Positions 26,811 to 35,440 are shown, counted from the first letter of the stretch. The stretch is 64,000 bases of DNA from Vibrio caribbeanicus ATCC BAA-2122 (GCF_000165125.1 NZ_AEIU01000069.1:62001-126000); one strand, 5' to 3'. Notes: generated from the sequence alone by a model not told the origin. Made by a program: numbers and translations.

Positions 26811-28280
26811 TTACGAAAGTAACTGATTCAATGTCAGGGGGTGTTCAGTCAATTCAAGTAGCTGAGCAGCTGTTTTTCCAGACTTGTTTTGATAACACAG
26901 ATTATGCCATGCGCGGAAAATATCAAGCATAGGCATCAACCCACCAGGCCGAAGTTTACGTCTTGGCTCGTTAACAAAGCCCTCGAATAGAGTTTGGAAG
27001 CGTTCCTGATAATATTCAATTTGTTTTGTCGAAGCATTGACTAGCCATTGTTCTGGTTGGCTATTACTGCCAGCAAGATAACATATGCCTTTCGCACTAC
27101 CATTATTTCCGGCGATAGCCCATTTATCTCGCCACCACCCCATGTAAACGATATCTATTTTTTCCATTTCAGAGTTTAGGTTCCAACCTTCGTCTTCATC
27201 AACATATAATAAATCTATATTATCTCTCTGAATTCTTGGTAAAAAAACACTCAATGCTGCAGAGCGCAACAAGGGGTCTTGAGGTAAATATATTGAAGTA
27301 TGAACATCGGTTTGGCAAAGGTCGAGAACATGTAAAAAGTGTGCGTAAGAAGTATAGGGAGGTCGCACGAGAGCGCCTTTTGATGGGTAGCATAGTTTGG
27401 TTAAATTACCCATCGGATCTTCAACATTGCCTCTGGCTAGAATCGTCTGGTATCTTTGCTCTATCCTCTCCCTGAGTTTTTCTGATAATTCAGGACTCGC
27501 AGAATTAGATTCGGAACAATATTCGTAAGGTACAAACTTGGCAGGTGAGTCGTAGGGATCATGGTCGAGCTTACCCTTTGGTTCTTCTGATGCAGAATAA
27601 TTAACATGCTGACATAGAACATAGCCACTGTGTGCCTCTCCTGTCACTATCCAAAATACCCCGTTGCCACTTTGTTTTTGCAGTGGGGTATAATTTGATG
27701 CGAGTTCATAGTTCGCGGCATAGTTGAGCCAGCGGGCATCAAATGTCGCGAGTTTCCTACGGCAGCGGCTGGCAATATGATTTAGGTGGTCGTAGAACGT
27801 TTTCGGGTTTACCTTAAGCTTTCTGCAGATCTCTCTTACTGAATATCCCATAAAGAGAAGCCCTAACAGAGCCTCTTGAAATTCGAGTTTTTTATTTTCT
27901 CCTGACCACTTATCAACAAAGGTAGATTCACAAGCTTTACAGCGGTATCTCTGGCGGTCACCACTGAAACCGAATGCGTGATAGAGGTGTTTATGAGTAT
28001 GGACTGAAAGGCCGCTATTACGGCACGACGCATTTCTGCATGCAGGTAATCCATCGCTGTGGAGTTGACGCAAACGGTGGAGTTCTTCTACAACATCCTG
28101 ATTATTTAGTAATGGAGGAAAAGCGCCGCACTCTCTACAAACCATCGCTGGACGTTTGGGATTTGAGTGCTGTATAACATAGAGGTTACCATCACTTAGT
28201 CCGAAGTTTTTGCAGGTCAAGGTTTTACAAAAGTTAAATTGCAACCCTTGGCTTTCCTTTGGCAATCCGCCGCTTGTCAC
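26811..28280 (-). CDS. Zinc-ribbon/HTH protein with transposase-like layout
   Basis: Function unknown. Two related zinc-ribbon units occur at the N-terminus: CKTLTCKNFGLS with CREC, then CRNASCRNSGLS with RYRCKACESTF. The second resembles the zinc finger of IS1/IS1595-type transposases. A helix-turn-helix follows (MGYSVREICRKLKVNPKTFYDHL, about 150-172). Then comes a ~300-residue region with a beta-rich stretch like a DDE core and a C-terminal WHNLCYQNKSGKTAAQLLELT segment like the end of DDE transposases. I could not identify the three acidic residues, and no terminal inverted repeats are evident. It may be a domesticated transposase. The GTG start has GAGG at 8-base spacing. Confidence 0.6.
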   Translation of the reverse strand: MTSGGLPKESQGLQFNFCKTLTCKNFGLSDGNLYVIQHSNPKRPAMVCRECGAFPPLLNNQDVVEELHRLRQLHSDGLPACRNASCRNSGLSVHTHKHLYHAFGFSGDRQRYRCKACESTFVDKWSGENKKLEFQEALLGLLFMGYSVREICRKLKVNPKTFYDHLNHIASRCRRKLATFDARWLNYAANYELASNYTPLQKQSGNGVFWIVTGEAHSGYVLCQHVNYSASEEPKGKLDHDPYDSPAKFVPYEYCSESNSASPELSEKLRERIEQRYQTILARGNVEDPMGNLTKLCYPSKGALVRPPYTSYAHFLHVLDLCQTDVHTSIYLPQDPLLRSAALSVFLPRIQRDNIDLLYVDEDEGWNLNSEMEKIDIVYMGWWRDKWAIAGNNGSAKGICYLAGSNSQPEQWLVNASTKQIEYYQERFQTLFEGFVNEPRRKLRPGGLMPMLDIFRAWHNLCYQNKSGKTAAQLLELTEHPLTLNQLLS

Positions 28281-28337
28281 GCGCTTTTCCTCGATATATA
28301 GATAGCAAGTAACCCCAATGAATACTGGGAGGTAGAG

Positions 28338-29051
28338 TTATTCGATTGCTATCGCTGTTTCGAGCGCGACTTTCATCATTTCATTAAAAGAGTGCTGCCT
28401 ATCCTCTGAACTCAACTTTTCTCCACGGAGGATATGATCTGAAACTGTTAGGATAGTTAGTGCCTTAGCTCCAAGCTCAGTCGCTACACCATATATGCCC
28501 GCAGCTTCCATATCTACGCCTAAAATGCCCATTTGTTTGAGTGTATCGAAAACATCAGATTCAGGAGTATAGAAAAGGTCTGCAGAGAATATATTTCCAA
28601 CTTTTACATTGACGTTTTCTTGGCGTGCTTTGCTGACAGCGACTTCAAGTAATCCAAAATCTGCAATTGCTGCAAGGTCATGATGCTTGAAACGAAGTCT
28701 ATTGGTTTTTGAATCGGTTGATGCTCCCATAGCAATAACAACATCCATGAGTTTCACATCGTCACGTACTGCTCCACAACTGCCCACTCTTATTATATTT
28801 TTAACGTTGTATTCAGTGATAAGTTCGTGAACATAGATACATGCAGATGGTATCCCCATGCCATGCGCCATGACTGAAATACGTTGTCCTTTGTAATATC
28901 CTGTATACCCAAACATGTTTCTTACGTCGCATACCTTCCTTACATCTGTGAGGAACGTGTTGGCGATGTATTCGGCACGTAGCGGATCTCCTGGCATGAG
29001 TATTGTTTCAGCAAAATCACCTAGTTGTGCATTTATGTGTGGGGTTGTCAT
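28338..29051 (-). CDS. deoD: Purine-nucleoside phosphorylase, DeoD type
   Basis: Cleaves purine (deoxy)nucleosides with phosphate to free base and (deoxy)ribose 1-phosphate in the salvage pathway. At 237 residues it shows the family blocks [54 protein letters not shown] and the active-site aspartate in TVSDHI. The ATG has GGAG at 8-base spacing. It stands alone rather than in a deoCABD operon. Vibrio species often carry a second stand-alone copy, and this is probably that one. It is transcribed away from the photolyase operon. Confidence 0.95.
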   Translation of the reverse strand: MTTPHINAQLGDFAETILMPGDPLRAEYIANTFLTDVRKVCDVRNMFGYTGYYKGQRISVMAHGMGIPSACIYVHELITEYNVKNIIRVGSCGAVRDDVKLMDVVIAMGASTDSKTNRLRFKHHDLAAIADFGLLEVAVSKARQENVNVKVGNIFSADLFYTPESDVFDTLKQMGILGVDMEAAGIYGVATELGAKALTILTVSDHILRGEKLSSEDRQHSFNEMMKVALETAIAIE

Positions 29052-29390
29052 AGTTTGTGCTCCGAAGTTATCAGGAAATTAATCGACTAATAACCAATTC
29101 TGTTGATCCTTAATATTTACTGCGCTCATGATAGCCACCTGTTGCTTATTGTCGTGAGATTCTAATCACAAAAATGAGTGTTTTAGAGCTTTAATTTAAG
29201 TGTGATAACTAAAAGTGTTGAAAGTGAAAACGCAATCGTTTTTGGTAAACGTTTGCAGTGTTAAGTGAACTTAATTACCAAGCTCAACGTACAAACTTGT
29301 ACAAATAATTGATTTGTACATAGCACTCAGCTATGCTAAAAATTATACAATAATTTTTTTTGTACAGCTATAGTCATGAAGGAAACCATC
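29052..29390. other. Divergent regulatory region between deoD and the photolyase operon
   Basis: About 340 bases without a gene. The deoD-proximal half carries two LacI-family-like palindromic blocks, ACGCAATCGTTT (29230-29241) and GGTAAACGTTTGC (29244-29256), weakly resembling PurR-type operators. The operon-proximal part carries the TTGTACA array listed separately. Confidence 0.4.
29287..29366 (+). promoter_or_regulatory. Array of TTGTACA motifs before the photolyase operon
   Basis: TTGTACA occurs at 29297-29303, 29314-29320 and 29360-29366. Variants TTATACA (29343-29349) and ACGTACA (29287-29293) lie between and before them. Two pairs are spaced exactly 17 bp start to start. A TATACA-type -10 could overlap the third site. 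Iterated GTACA-type half-sites are typical operators of CarH/LitR-type MerR regulators, and such a regulator is encoded in the operon. Autoregulation is likely but inferred. Confidence 0.65.
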
Positions 29391-30341
29391 ATGGAACAAC
29401 AAATCAAAGTTGGTATAAGCTCATGTGTTCTTGGCGAGAAGGTTCGGTTCGATTCTGGTCATAAGATTAGTAAATTTGTAACTAAGGAATTGTTCCCATA
29501 CTTCGAGTTTGTTCCTATCTGCCCCGAAGTTGGCTCTGGTATGACTGTACCTAGACCAACTATCCGGCTTGTCTCAGAAGAAGATAGGATTGCATTGGTA
29601 GAGACCAAAGACGCATCGATTGATCATACTGACCAAGTTGTTTCTTATTCCAAAGAAAAAGTACGCCAACTTATGCAAGATGATTTGTGTGGTTACATCG
29701 TGTGCGCAAAATCTCCGACCTGCGGTATGGAGCGTGTCAAAGTCTACAAAAAGGGGGGCGCAGAAAGCGTTGGAGTTGGGCTGTTTACCAGTGAGCTAAT
29801 GCGAGCCATGCCATGGTTACCCGTTGAGGAAGATGGGCGCCTAAACGACCCAGTTTTGAAAGAAAATTTCATCACACGTGTATATGCGTTAAACGACTTT
29901 TATCAGTCCATGGGGAGTGCACCCACTCGTGGAAAAATTGTGGCATTCCATTCAAGGTACAAACTCATTCTCATGGCTCACCATCCAACTTCGTACAAAA
30001 CGTTAGGAAAGTTAGTAGCGAATATCAAAGACTACGATATTATAGAGTTCTATCAGATCTATCGAGAAGGCTTCATGAGTGCAATTGCTCATCGTGCTAG
30101 CAGGAAGAACAACACCAATGTACTCATGCACCTGCAAGGCTACTTCAAACGCTCCTTAGACAAGTCTGAGAAACAGGAGCTAAGACAAGTTATTGACGAT
30201 TATCGTGTTGGATTACTTCCTCTTCTCGCTCCATTAACACTTATAAAACATTATCTGTCTGCACATCCAGATGCTTATCTGTCCGGGCAGACCTACTTAG
30301 AGCCTTACCCACAGGAGTTACGTTTGAGATATGGGTTGTGA
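29391..30341 (+). CDS. DUF523-DUF1722 fusion protein
   Basis: Function not established. The N-terminal half (about 1-145) is a DUF523 domain with VGISSCVLGEKVRFDSGHK, a FVPICPEVGSGM block and the cysteine motif AKSPTCGMERVKVY. The C-terminal half (about 160-310) is a DUF1722 (YbgA-like) domain with FHSRYKLILMAHHP. The start at 29391 is preferred to 29376 because AAGGA lies 8 bases before it. The gene overlaps the MerR gene by 11 bases and heads an operon with photolyase. YbgA is also linked to photolyase in E. coli, so a role in light or UV response or in DNA or tRNA repair is an old guess without proof. Confidence 0.88.
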   Translation: MEQQIKVGISSCVLGEKVRFDSGHKISKFVTKELFPYFEFVPICPEVGSGMTVPRPTIRLVSEEDRIALVETKDASIDHTDQVVSYSKEKVRQLMQDDLCGYIVCAKSPTCGMERVKVYKKGGAESVGVGLFTSELMRAMPWLPVEEDGRLNDPVLKENFITRVYALNDFYQSMGSAPTRGKIVAFHSRYKLILMAHHPTSYKTLGKLVANIKDYDIIEFYQIYREGFMSAIAHRASRKNNTNVLMHLQGYFKRSLDKSEKQELRQVIDDYRVGLLPLLAPLTLIKHYLSAHPDAYLSGQTYLEPYPQELRLRYGL

Positions 30342-31131
30342 AAAAAAGTTATATGCCATTCGTGAGGTAGCGGAGAGAACAGGGGTTAAGCCCGTTACTT
30401 TGAGAGCTTGGCAGCGTAGATATAATTTAGTACAGCCTCAGAGAACTGATAAGGGACACCGCTTATATACAGATCAGCATATTGAGTTAATCAGTGAGAT
30501 ACAGAGTTGGCTCAGCAAAGGCGTCCCCATAGGTAAAGTAAAAGATATCATCAATGCCCAAGACACCAAATCCCAGTCTGATTCATTCATCACTTACCAA
30601 TTAGATGAAGTAGACACATTTCTTCAGGCTTTGTCTGAATTGAACAAAGCCAAGGCAGAGTCCGTCGCGATGAATGTATTCAAAGAGTATCCGATGGATG
30701 TTGTTGAGCGTCAATTTATACGTCCTATCGAGAAAGCAGTGTCATTAGTGCGCTATGGGTTACGTTCAATTCAAAAAGGGTTGATGGAGTCGATTCTCAG
30801 CGCCAGATTAAACACGATAATAGATGCAGATAACAAAGCAGCTCGTGAAGGAAAATGTCTTTTCATTAATTGTGATAGTCTCAATGATATACAGTCACGC
30901 CTATGGGCTATAGAGTTATCCAGTTTGGGAATGCGAATGGTGATTGTCGATGGCGTTGATGACTTGTCAGGATTAATTGAGCACTCAGGATTAGAACCTT
31001 ACAAAGCCCTTGCCCTTTTTAGTTCTCGTCCTCTTAGTCAATCTCAGTCTAATTTGATCAGCAAAATAGAGAAGTCTTTTAATGGTAGTGTACTGCTTTC
31101 AGACTTCATTAAAAATGAGGCGGTGATATGA
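30331..31131 (+). CDS. MerR-family regulator of the CarH/LitR type, apparently without the B12 motif
   Basis: Transcription regulator with an N-terminal MerR helix-turn-helix (AIREVAERTGVKPVTLRAWQRRYNLVQPQR, about 8-40) and a C-terminal ~190-residue helical plus alpha/beta region shaped like the cobalamin-binding module of CarH/LitR. I cannot find the W-xxx-E-xxx-H pattern or the cobalamin-ligand histidine motif. It therefore probably does not sense light through adenosylcobalamin and may rely on another partner. It overlaps DUF523-DUF1722 by 11 bases and photolyase by 4 (ATGA). The TTGTACA array upstream of the operon is its likely target. Confidence 0.82.
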   Translation: MGCEKKLYAIREVAERTGVKPVTLRAWQRRYNLVQPQRTDKGHRLYTDQHIELISEIQSWLSKGVPIGKVKDIINAQDTKSQSDSFITYQLDEVDTFLQALSELNKAKAESVAMNVFKEYPMDVVERQFIRPIEKAVSLVRYGLRSIQKGLMESILSARLNTIIDADNKAAREGKCLFINCDSLNDIQSRLWAIELSSLGMRMVIVDGVDDLSGLIEHSGLEPYKALALFSSRPLSQSQSNLISKIEKSFNGSVLLSDFIKNEAVI

Positions 31132-32558
31132 ATGTTGTCTGGTTTAGGCGTGACTTGCGTGTGGAAGATAACACTGCGCTTATAGAAGCGTGTCAATCTG
31201 GAGAGCCAGTTGTTGGTGTTTATTTTGCCACGCCAAAAACCTGGGAAAGACACTCGCTCTCCGCGATACAAGCTGACTTGATATATCGCCGTTTATTTGC
31301 TTTGCAAGATGATTTGCGGAAGCTAAACATACCGCTTTACTATGCTGAAGTTGATTCTTACAAAGACTGTGTGGAACTCATAGCCGATGTGATGACTTCA
31401 TCAAGTGCATCCGGACTGTTCTTCAATAAGCAATATGAATTTGATGAAGTTCAACGGGATTCAGCAATTGTTCAACTGCTCAAAGAGTCAAATGTTGATT
31501 GCTCAGCTCATGAAGATAAATGCTTTTTACCACCGGGTTCAGTTCTTAATAAGCAAGGCGGTTACTTCAAAGTTTTTACCCCCTTCAAAAGAGCATACCT
31601 CCAGCAAATGGAAGTGACTCCTCTCAATGTTATTAAAGCCAAAAAGCAGTCCAATACATTGCCTACTTTAGATAACACAAGACTGAGATTGTTCTCGCAA
31701 GATAGTCCATTTTCATATCCTCGTGTTTCGAGTAATAACTATAAAGTGGAGACTACAGAGGTTATTCAAGCGCTGAGAGAGTTTGAAGAAAAGAAGGTTA
31801 AACTGTACGCTGAGAACAGAGATTATCCTTCTGTTGATGCAACGAGTATTCTTTCTCCCTATCTTGCTGTAGGTATTTTGTCGATAAGACAATGTATGGC
31901 GAGAGTTATGTATCAACAACAATTACCATTGTCAGGTGGGAGGGAAGTCTGGCAAAGTGAATTGATATGGAGAGAGTTTTATCAACATTTAGCCTATTTT
32001 GAGCCCAAGCTATCGAAAGGGGAGAGCTTCAACCCATGGGGTGAGCACTTACGTTGGGAAAATTCGCAAGTTTTTCTTGAGGCTTGGAAATCTGGAAAAA
32101 CTGGTTATCCTATCGTCGATGCAGCGATGAAACAGCTCAATGAAACTGGATGGATGCATAATCGTTTGAGAATGATAGTCGCGAGCTTTTTGATAAAAGA
32201 CCTTCATATCGACTGGCGAGTTGGAGAACAATATTTTATGTCAAAACTAGTGGATGGAGACTACCCAGCGAATAATGGAGGCTGGCAATGGTGTTCTTCG
32301 ACGGGGTGTGACGGTCAGCCTTATTTTCGTATTTTCAATCCGATTACTCAAGGTGAGAGGTTTGACCCAGATGGACGTTTTATTATTCGTTGGTTACCTC
32401 AACTTGCTGAAGTACCGAAAAAGTTTTTACACCAGCCTTGGAAGTGGTCACGGGCTAGTCAATTAAAATATCCAGCGCCTATTGTCGACCACAAGGTTCA
32501 AAGAGGTATAACCTTAGATTTGTATAAGCAGGCTAAAGAGTACTCCCAAGATGCGTAG
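31128..32558 (+). CDS. phrB: Deoxyribodipyrimidine photolyase (cryptochrome/photolyase family)
   Basis: Blue-light-driven repair enzyme for cyclobutane pyrimidine dimers. The N-terminal alpha/beta antenna domain begins NVVWFRRDLRVEDN. The C-terminal FAD domain (about 200-470) carries TGYPIVDAAMKQLNETGWMHNR, the DYPANNGGWQW core with tryptophans of the electron-transfer chain, and GQPYFRIFNPITQ. The 476-residue length fits class I CPD photolyases. It overlaps the MerR gene by 4 bases and the L,D-transpeptidase gene by 8, so it is co-transcribed with both. Confidence 0.95.
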   Translation: MNVVWFRRDLRVEDNTALIEACQSGEPVVGVYFATPKTWERHSLSAIQADLIYRRLFALQDDLRKLNIPLYYAEVDSYKDCVELIADVMTSSSASGLFFNKQYEFDEVQRDSAIVQLLKESNVDCSAHEDKCFLPPGSVLNKQGGYFKVFTPFKRAYLQQMEVTPLNVIKAKKQSNTLPTLDNTRLRLFSQDSPFSYPRVSSNNYKVETTEVIQALREFEEKKVKLYAENRDYPSVDATSILSPYLAVGILSIRQCMARVMYQQQLPLSGGREVWQSELIWREFYQHLAYFEPKLSKGESFNPWGEHLRWENSQVFLEAWKSGKTGYPIVDAAMKQLNETGWMHNRLRMIVASFLIKDLHIDWRVGEQYFMSKLVDGDYPANNGGWQWCSSTGCDGQPYFRIFNPITQGERFDPDGRFIIRWLPQLAEVPKKFLHQPWKWSRASQLKYPAPIVDHKVQRGITLDLYKQAKEYSQDA

Positions 32559-33453
32559 CTATATCGCTGTGGCACTTTTAATCAGCGCTCCGATTTTCGC
32601 GGAGTCCTATCGCCTTCCAAAAGAGGACAGCAGATTGGTTGGGCGAGTGCAGTACCATCAAGTAGAAAAAGGAGAAACCCTCGCTGGTATCGCCAAGCAC
32701 TATCACATTGGCTTTCTTACGCTTATGGCTGCAAATAAAGGAGTTGACCCTTTTCTACCTGCAGAAGGACATGCACTTACTATTCCTACTCAAATAATAT
32801 TGCCTGATGTAAAGAGGGTCGGAGTGGTTATTAACTTGGCGGAACTCCGTTTGTACTACTTTGACCCTGACGGGCAAACAGTACATATCTTTCCGGTAGG
32901 TATTGGTAGAATTGGCCGAGACACACCAGTGATGCAAACAAGTATCAGTCAAAAGCGCATCAAGCCAACATGGACTCCGCCAGATTCAATTCGAAAGTCC
33001 TACTTGGCCGAGGGCATTAAACTTCCACCTGTTGTTCCCGCTGGGCCTGATAACCCATTAGGAAATCATGCGCTTCGATTGGCTTATGGAGCTGGTGATT
33101 ATCTGATACACGGAACAAATAAAGACTTTGGCGTCGGCTTAAGAGTGAGTTCGGGTTGTATTAGAATGGAACCTAATGATATCGAATGGTTATTTTCTCA
33201 AGTTCAAATTGGCGAGAGAGTAAAAATAATCAATCAACCGATAAAAATGACATTAGAGCCAGATAGAAGCGTGTTCCTAGAAGTGCATGAGCCTTTGACT
33301 AGAGGCGATGGGATAAAAACTGAGTTGAGTCTACCTTTGGAGCTTTCTTGGTGGTTTGAAGAATTCAATCTCTCTGATAGCAAAGCAAAAGCGGCTATAG
33401 CTGCCCAAAACGGTATTCCAGTAGAAATTGCACTCCCGTCTGTTAATAAATGA
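32551..33453 (+). CDS. LysM-containing L,D-transpeptidase (YkuD/ErfK family)
   Basis: Periplasmic enzyme that forms 3-3 peptidoglycan crosslinks or attaches Braun-type lipoprotein to peptidoglycan. A signal peptide (MRSYIAVALLISAPIFA) is followed by a LysM domain (about 35-82, QVEKGETLAGIAKHYHI) and a YkuD domain (about 90-225) with the catalytic HGTNKDFGVGLRVSSGCIRM, where the cysteine is the nucleophile. It overlaps the photolyase stop by 8 bases, so it is part of that operon. The convergent neighbour encodes an Lpp-like lipoprotein ending in YRK, the tail that such enzymes attach. Confidence 0.93.
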   Translation: MRSYIAVALLISAPIFAESYRLPKEDSRLVGRVQYHQVEKGETLAGIAKHYHIGFLTLMAANKGVDPFLPAEGHALTIPTQIILPDVKRVGVVINLAELRLYYFDPDGQTVHIFPVGIGRIGRDTPVMQTSISQKRIKPTWTPPDSIRKSYLAEGIKLPPVVPAGPDNPLGNHALRLAYGAGDYLIHGTNKDFGVGLRVSSGCIRMEPNDIEWLFSQVQIGERVKIINQPIKMTLEPDRSVFLEVHEPLTRGDGIKTELSLPLELSWWFEEFNLSDSKAKAAIAAQNGIPVEIALPSVNK

Positions 33454-33460
33454 TAAATGA

Positions 33461-33480
33461 AAAGGGCCATTAGCCCTTTC
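33461..33480. terminator. Terminator between L,D-transpeptidase and lpp
   Basis: AAAGGGC (33461-33467) pairs with GCCCTTT (33473-33479), in the 37-base gap between convergent genes. It is short but well placed for both directions. T-rich flanks are modest. Confidence 0.65.
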
Positions 33481-33490
33481 CTATCTGGGT

Positions 33491-33706
33491 CTATTTTCTG
33501 TAAGACTGAGCGATATTATCGATACGTTCATTGGCGCGCTTAGCCTCTTCTTGAGCCGCTTTCGCCGCGTCACCAGACATACGAACATCTGATTGTAGAG
33601 CTTTGACCTGGTCACTTAGCTCGTCAATTTTCGCCGATGTTGCTGAATTTGATGCACAGCCTGCTAGCAGCAAAACAGTCGCCGCTGCAATCATCATTTT
33701 GTTCAT
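33491..33706 (-). CDS. lpp: Lpp-like outer-membrane murein lipoprotein
   Basis: Braun-type lipoprotein linking outer membrane to peptidoglycan. The 71-residue precursor has a signal peptide with lipobox LLAGC (lipidated Cys17), a heptad-patterned alpha-helical trimerisation region (KIDELSDQVKALQSDV...) and the C-terminal YRK, whose lysine is the attachment point. The ATG has AAGGAG upstream. Its length and ending match the enterobacterial protein class although the sequence differs, as in other vibrios. Confidence 0.9.
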   Translation of the reverse strand: MNKMMIAAATVLLLAGCASNSATSAKIDELSDQVKALQSDVRMSGDAAKAAQEEAKRANERIDNIAQSYRK

Positions 33707-34070
33707 AGGGGAACTCCTTGAGTATAAAAACTATTTATTAAATGTACTTTCGCTAACTTTCTGTATAGTACAGTTAAGCAGTTTAGCCCAACTTTTTATG
33801 CATTATTGAGCTAAAGAGACAAAAATACCCGATAAGATAAGTGATTATCAACATTTATTGACTTATGTCGCATAGATGTTTCAATAAAAAGAGAGAATAA
33901 ACAGCTAATCTTTATTCTCTGACAATTAGGCCCCATTTATTTAGTGATAAATAGTGGTTACAAGCTACCCTAAACGAGATAATATCGTTAATATACCCTG
34001 CTTTTAATTTCCTCTTTGGGCAGATTCTTATACGAACGCTCGATAACATACCATTTAACTGGAGAAGACT
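33707..34070. other. Intergenic region between lpp and the DEAD-box helicase
   Basis: About 364 bases. It holds the divergent lpp and helicase promoters and a probably long helicase leader, common for cold-inducible RNA helicases. It contains one strong hairpin (33892-33920), listed separately. I see no gene. Confidence 0.45.
33892..33920 (-). other. 10-bp hairpin, terminator-like on the minus strand
   Basis: AGAGAATAAA (33892-33901) pairs perfectly with TTTATTCTCT (33911-33920), with a 9-base loop. On the minus strand the stem is followed by TTTTTATTG, so it would terminate a leftward transcript begun between 33921 and about 34070. No gene is known there. On the plus strand it would simply be a helicase-leader stem. 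Confidence 0.5.
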
Positions 34071-35402
34071 TTGCAGTTTAAAGACTTGGGCTTGGACAAT
34101 CGTCTACTTAAAAACCTAAAGCATTTTGATTTCAAGAATGCGACTAAAATTCAGCAACAAGCAATACCTGTGGCTATTGCTGGAAAGGATCTCTTAGCCT
34201 CATCTAAAACTGGATCTGGAAAAACACTTGCATTTGTACTGCCTATTCTTCATAAGTCATTGAAAAATAAATCCTTTTCAGCAAAGGATCCTAGAGCTTT
34301 GATTTTGGCACCAACTCGTGAGTTGGCCAAGCAGGTATACGGTGAGTTGAAGTCAATGCTTGGTGGGCTTTCTTATGATGCATCATTGATCGTAGGGGGG
34401 GAAAACTTCAACGATCAGGTAAAGGCTCTTCGCCGTTATCCAAAATTTATCGTAGCAACGCCGGGACGACTTGCGGATCACCTTGAACATCGATCACTTT
34501 TTCTAGACGGACTTGAGACGTTGGTTTTGGATGAAGCGGATAGGATGTTAGATCTGGGCTTTGCCCCAGAATTACGCAGAATACACATGGCAGCCAAGCA
34601 TCGTCGTCGTCAAACACTCATGTTCTCAGCAACACTTGATCACGCGGATGTGAATGATATCGCTCTTGAAATGTTAGATGCGCCGAAGCGAATCGCGATC
34701 GATATCGGTAGCGCAGAGCATAAAGATATTTCTCAAAAGTTTTATCTTTGTGATCATCTTGATCATAAAGAATCTCTCCTTGAGAGAGCAATCCAAGAAG
34801 CCAACTATAAACAATTGATCATTTTTACGGCAACGCGAGTTGACACAGAGCGCTTAACTGAAAAGTTAAATAGTGATGGATTAAAGGCAATTGCTCTTAG
34901 TGGAAGTCTTACCCAAACCCAAAGAAACACGATCATGAGTCAGTTTGAGAGAGCGGTGTTTAAAATCTTGGTCACAACTGATATAGCCTCTCGAGGGCTC
35001 GATATTGCCAACGTAACTCATGTAATCAATTTTGATATGCCAAAACATACTGAAGAATATGTGCACAGAGTAGGGCGTACGGGAAGAGCAGGTAATAAAG
35101 GAGATGCAATTTCCTTTGTTGGCCCTAAGGACTGGGATAGCTTTAAGAGAGTTGAAACTTATTTACAGCAGGATATCAACTTTTCTCAATTTGATGGTTT
35201 AGAAGGTAAATTCAAAGGTTTAAAGCCAGCGAAACAAGATTACAGAGGAAAAGCGAAATCGACGAAAAAACCGTCGAAAAATACCAAGCTCAAAACGAAA
35301 AAAGCCATTAAGAGAGATAAAAGTTTTCATCAAAATGTCTCTGTTGGTGACAATGTCTTTATTCCGAAGAAAAAAAGCCAACCTAAAACTGATGAAGATT
35401 AG
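34071..35402 (+). CDS. DEAD-box ATP-dependent RNA helicase
   Basis: RNA helicase likely acting in ribosome assembly or mRNA turnover, often cold-related. The start is TTG at 34071, with GGAG at 5-6-base spacing. Motifs: Q-motif near NATKIQQQAIP, Walker A SSKTGSGKT, PTRELA, TPGRL, DEAD, SAT, and HRVGRTGRAG near residue 340. The C-terminal ~65 residues are a lysine-rich, low-complexity RNA-binding tail. RhlE- and SrmB-type subgroups cannot be told apart reliably here. It is a single gene closed by a perfect palindromic terminator. Confidence 0.93.
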   Translation: MQFKDLGLDNRLLKNLKHFDFKNATKIQQQAIPVAIAGKDLLASSKTGSGKTLAFVLPILHKSLKNKSFSAKDPRALILAPTRELAKQVYGELKSMLGGLSYDASLIVGGENFNDQVKALRRYPKFIVATPGRLADHLEHRSLFLDGLETLVLDEADRMLDLGFAPELRRIHMAAKHRRRQTLMFSATLDHADVNDIALEMLDAPKRIAIDIGSAEHKDISQKFYLCDHLDHKESLLERAIQEANYKQLIIFTATRVDTERLTEKLNSDGLKAIALSGSLTQTQRNTIMSQFERAVFKILVTTDIASRGLDIANVTHVINFDMPKHTEEYVHRVGRTGRAGNKGDAISFVGPKDWDSFKRVETYLQQDINFSQFDGLEGKFKGLKPAKQDYRGKAKSTKKPSKNTKLKTKKAIKRDKSFHQNVSVGDNVFIPKKKSQPKTDED

Positions 35403-35440
35403 TAAATAAAAGGGCTGTCAATTGACAGCCCTTTTATTTA
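35403..35440. terminator. 38-bp perfect palindrome, bidirectional terminator
   Basis: Nineteen bases on each side (TAAATAAAAGGGCTGTCAA and its complement) form a perfect palindrome, with A-rich left and T-rich right ends. It serves the convergent helicase and chemoreceptor genes and includes the chemoreceptor stop codon (35438-35440). Confidence 0.93.
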
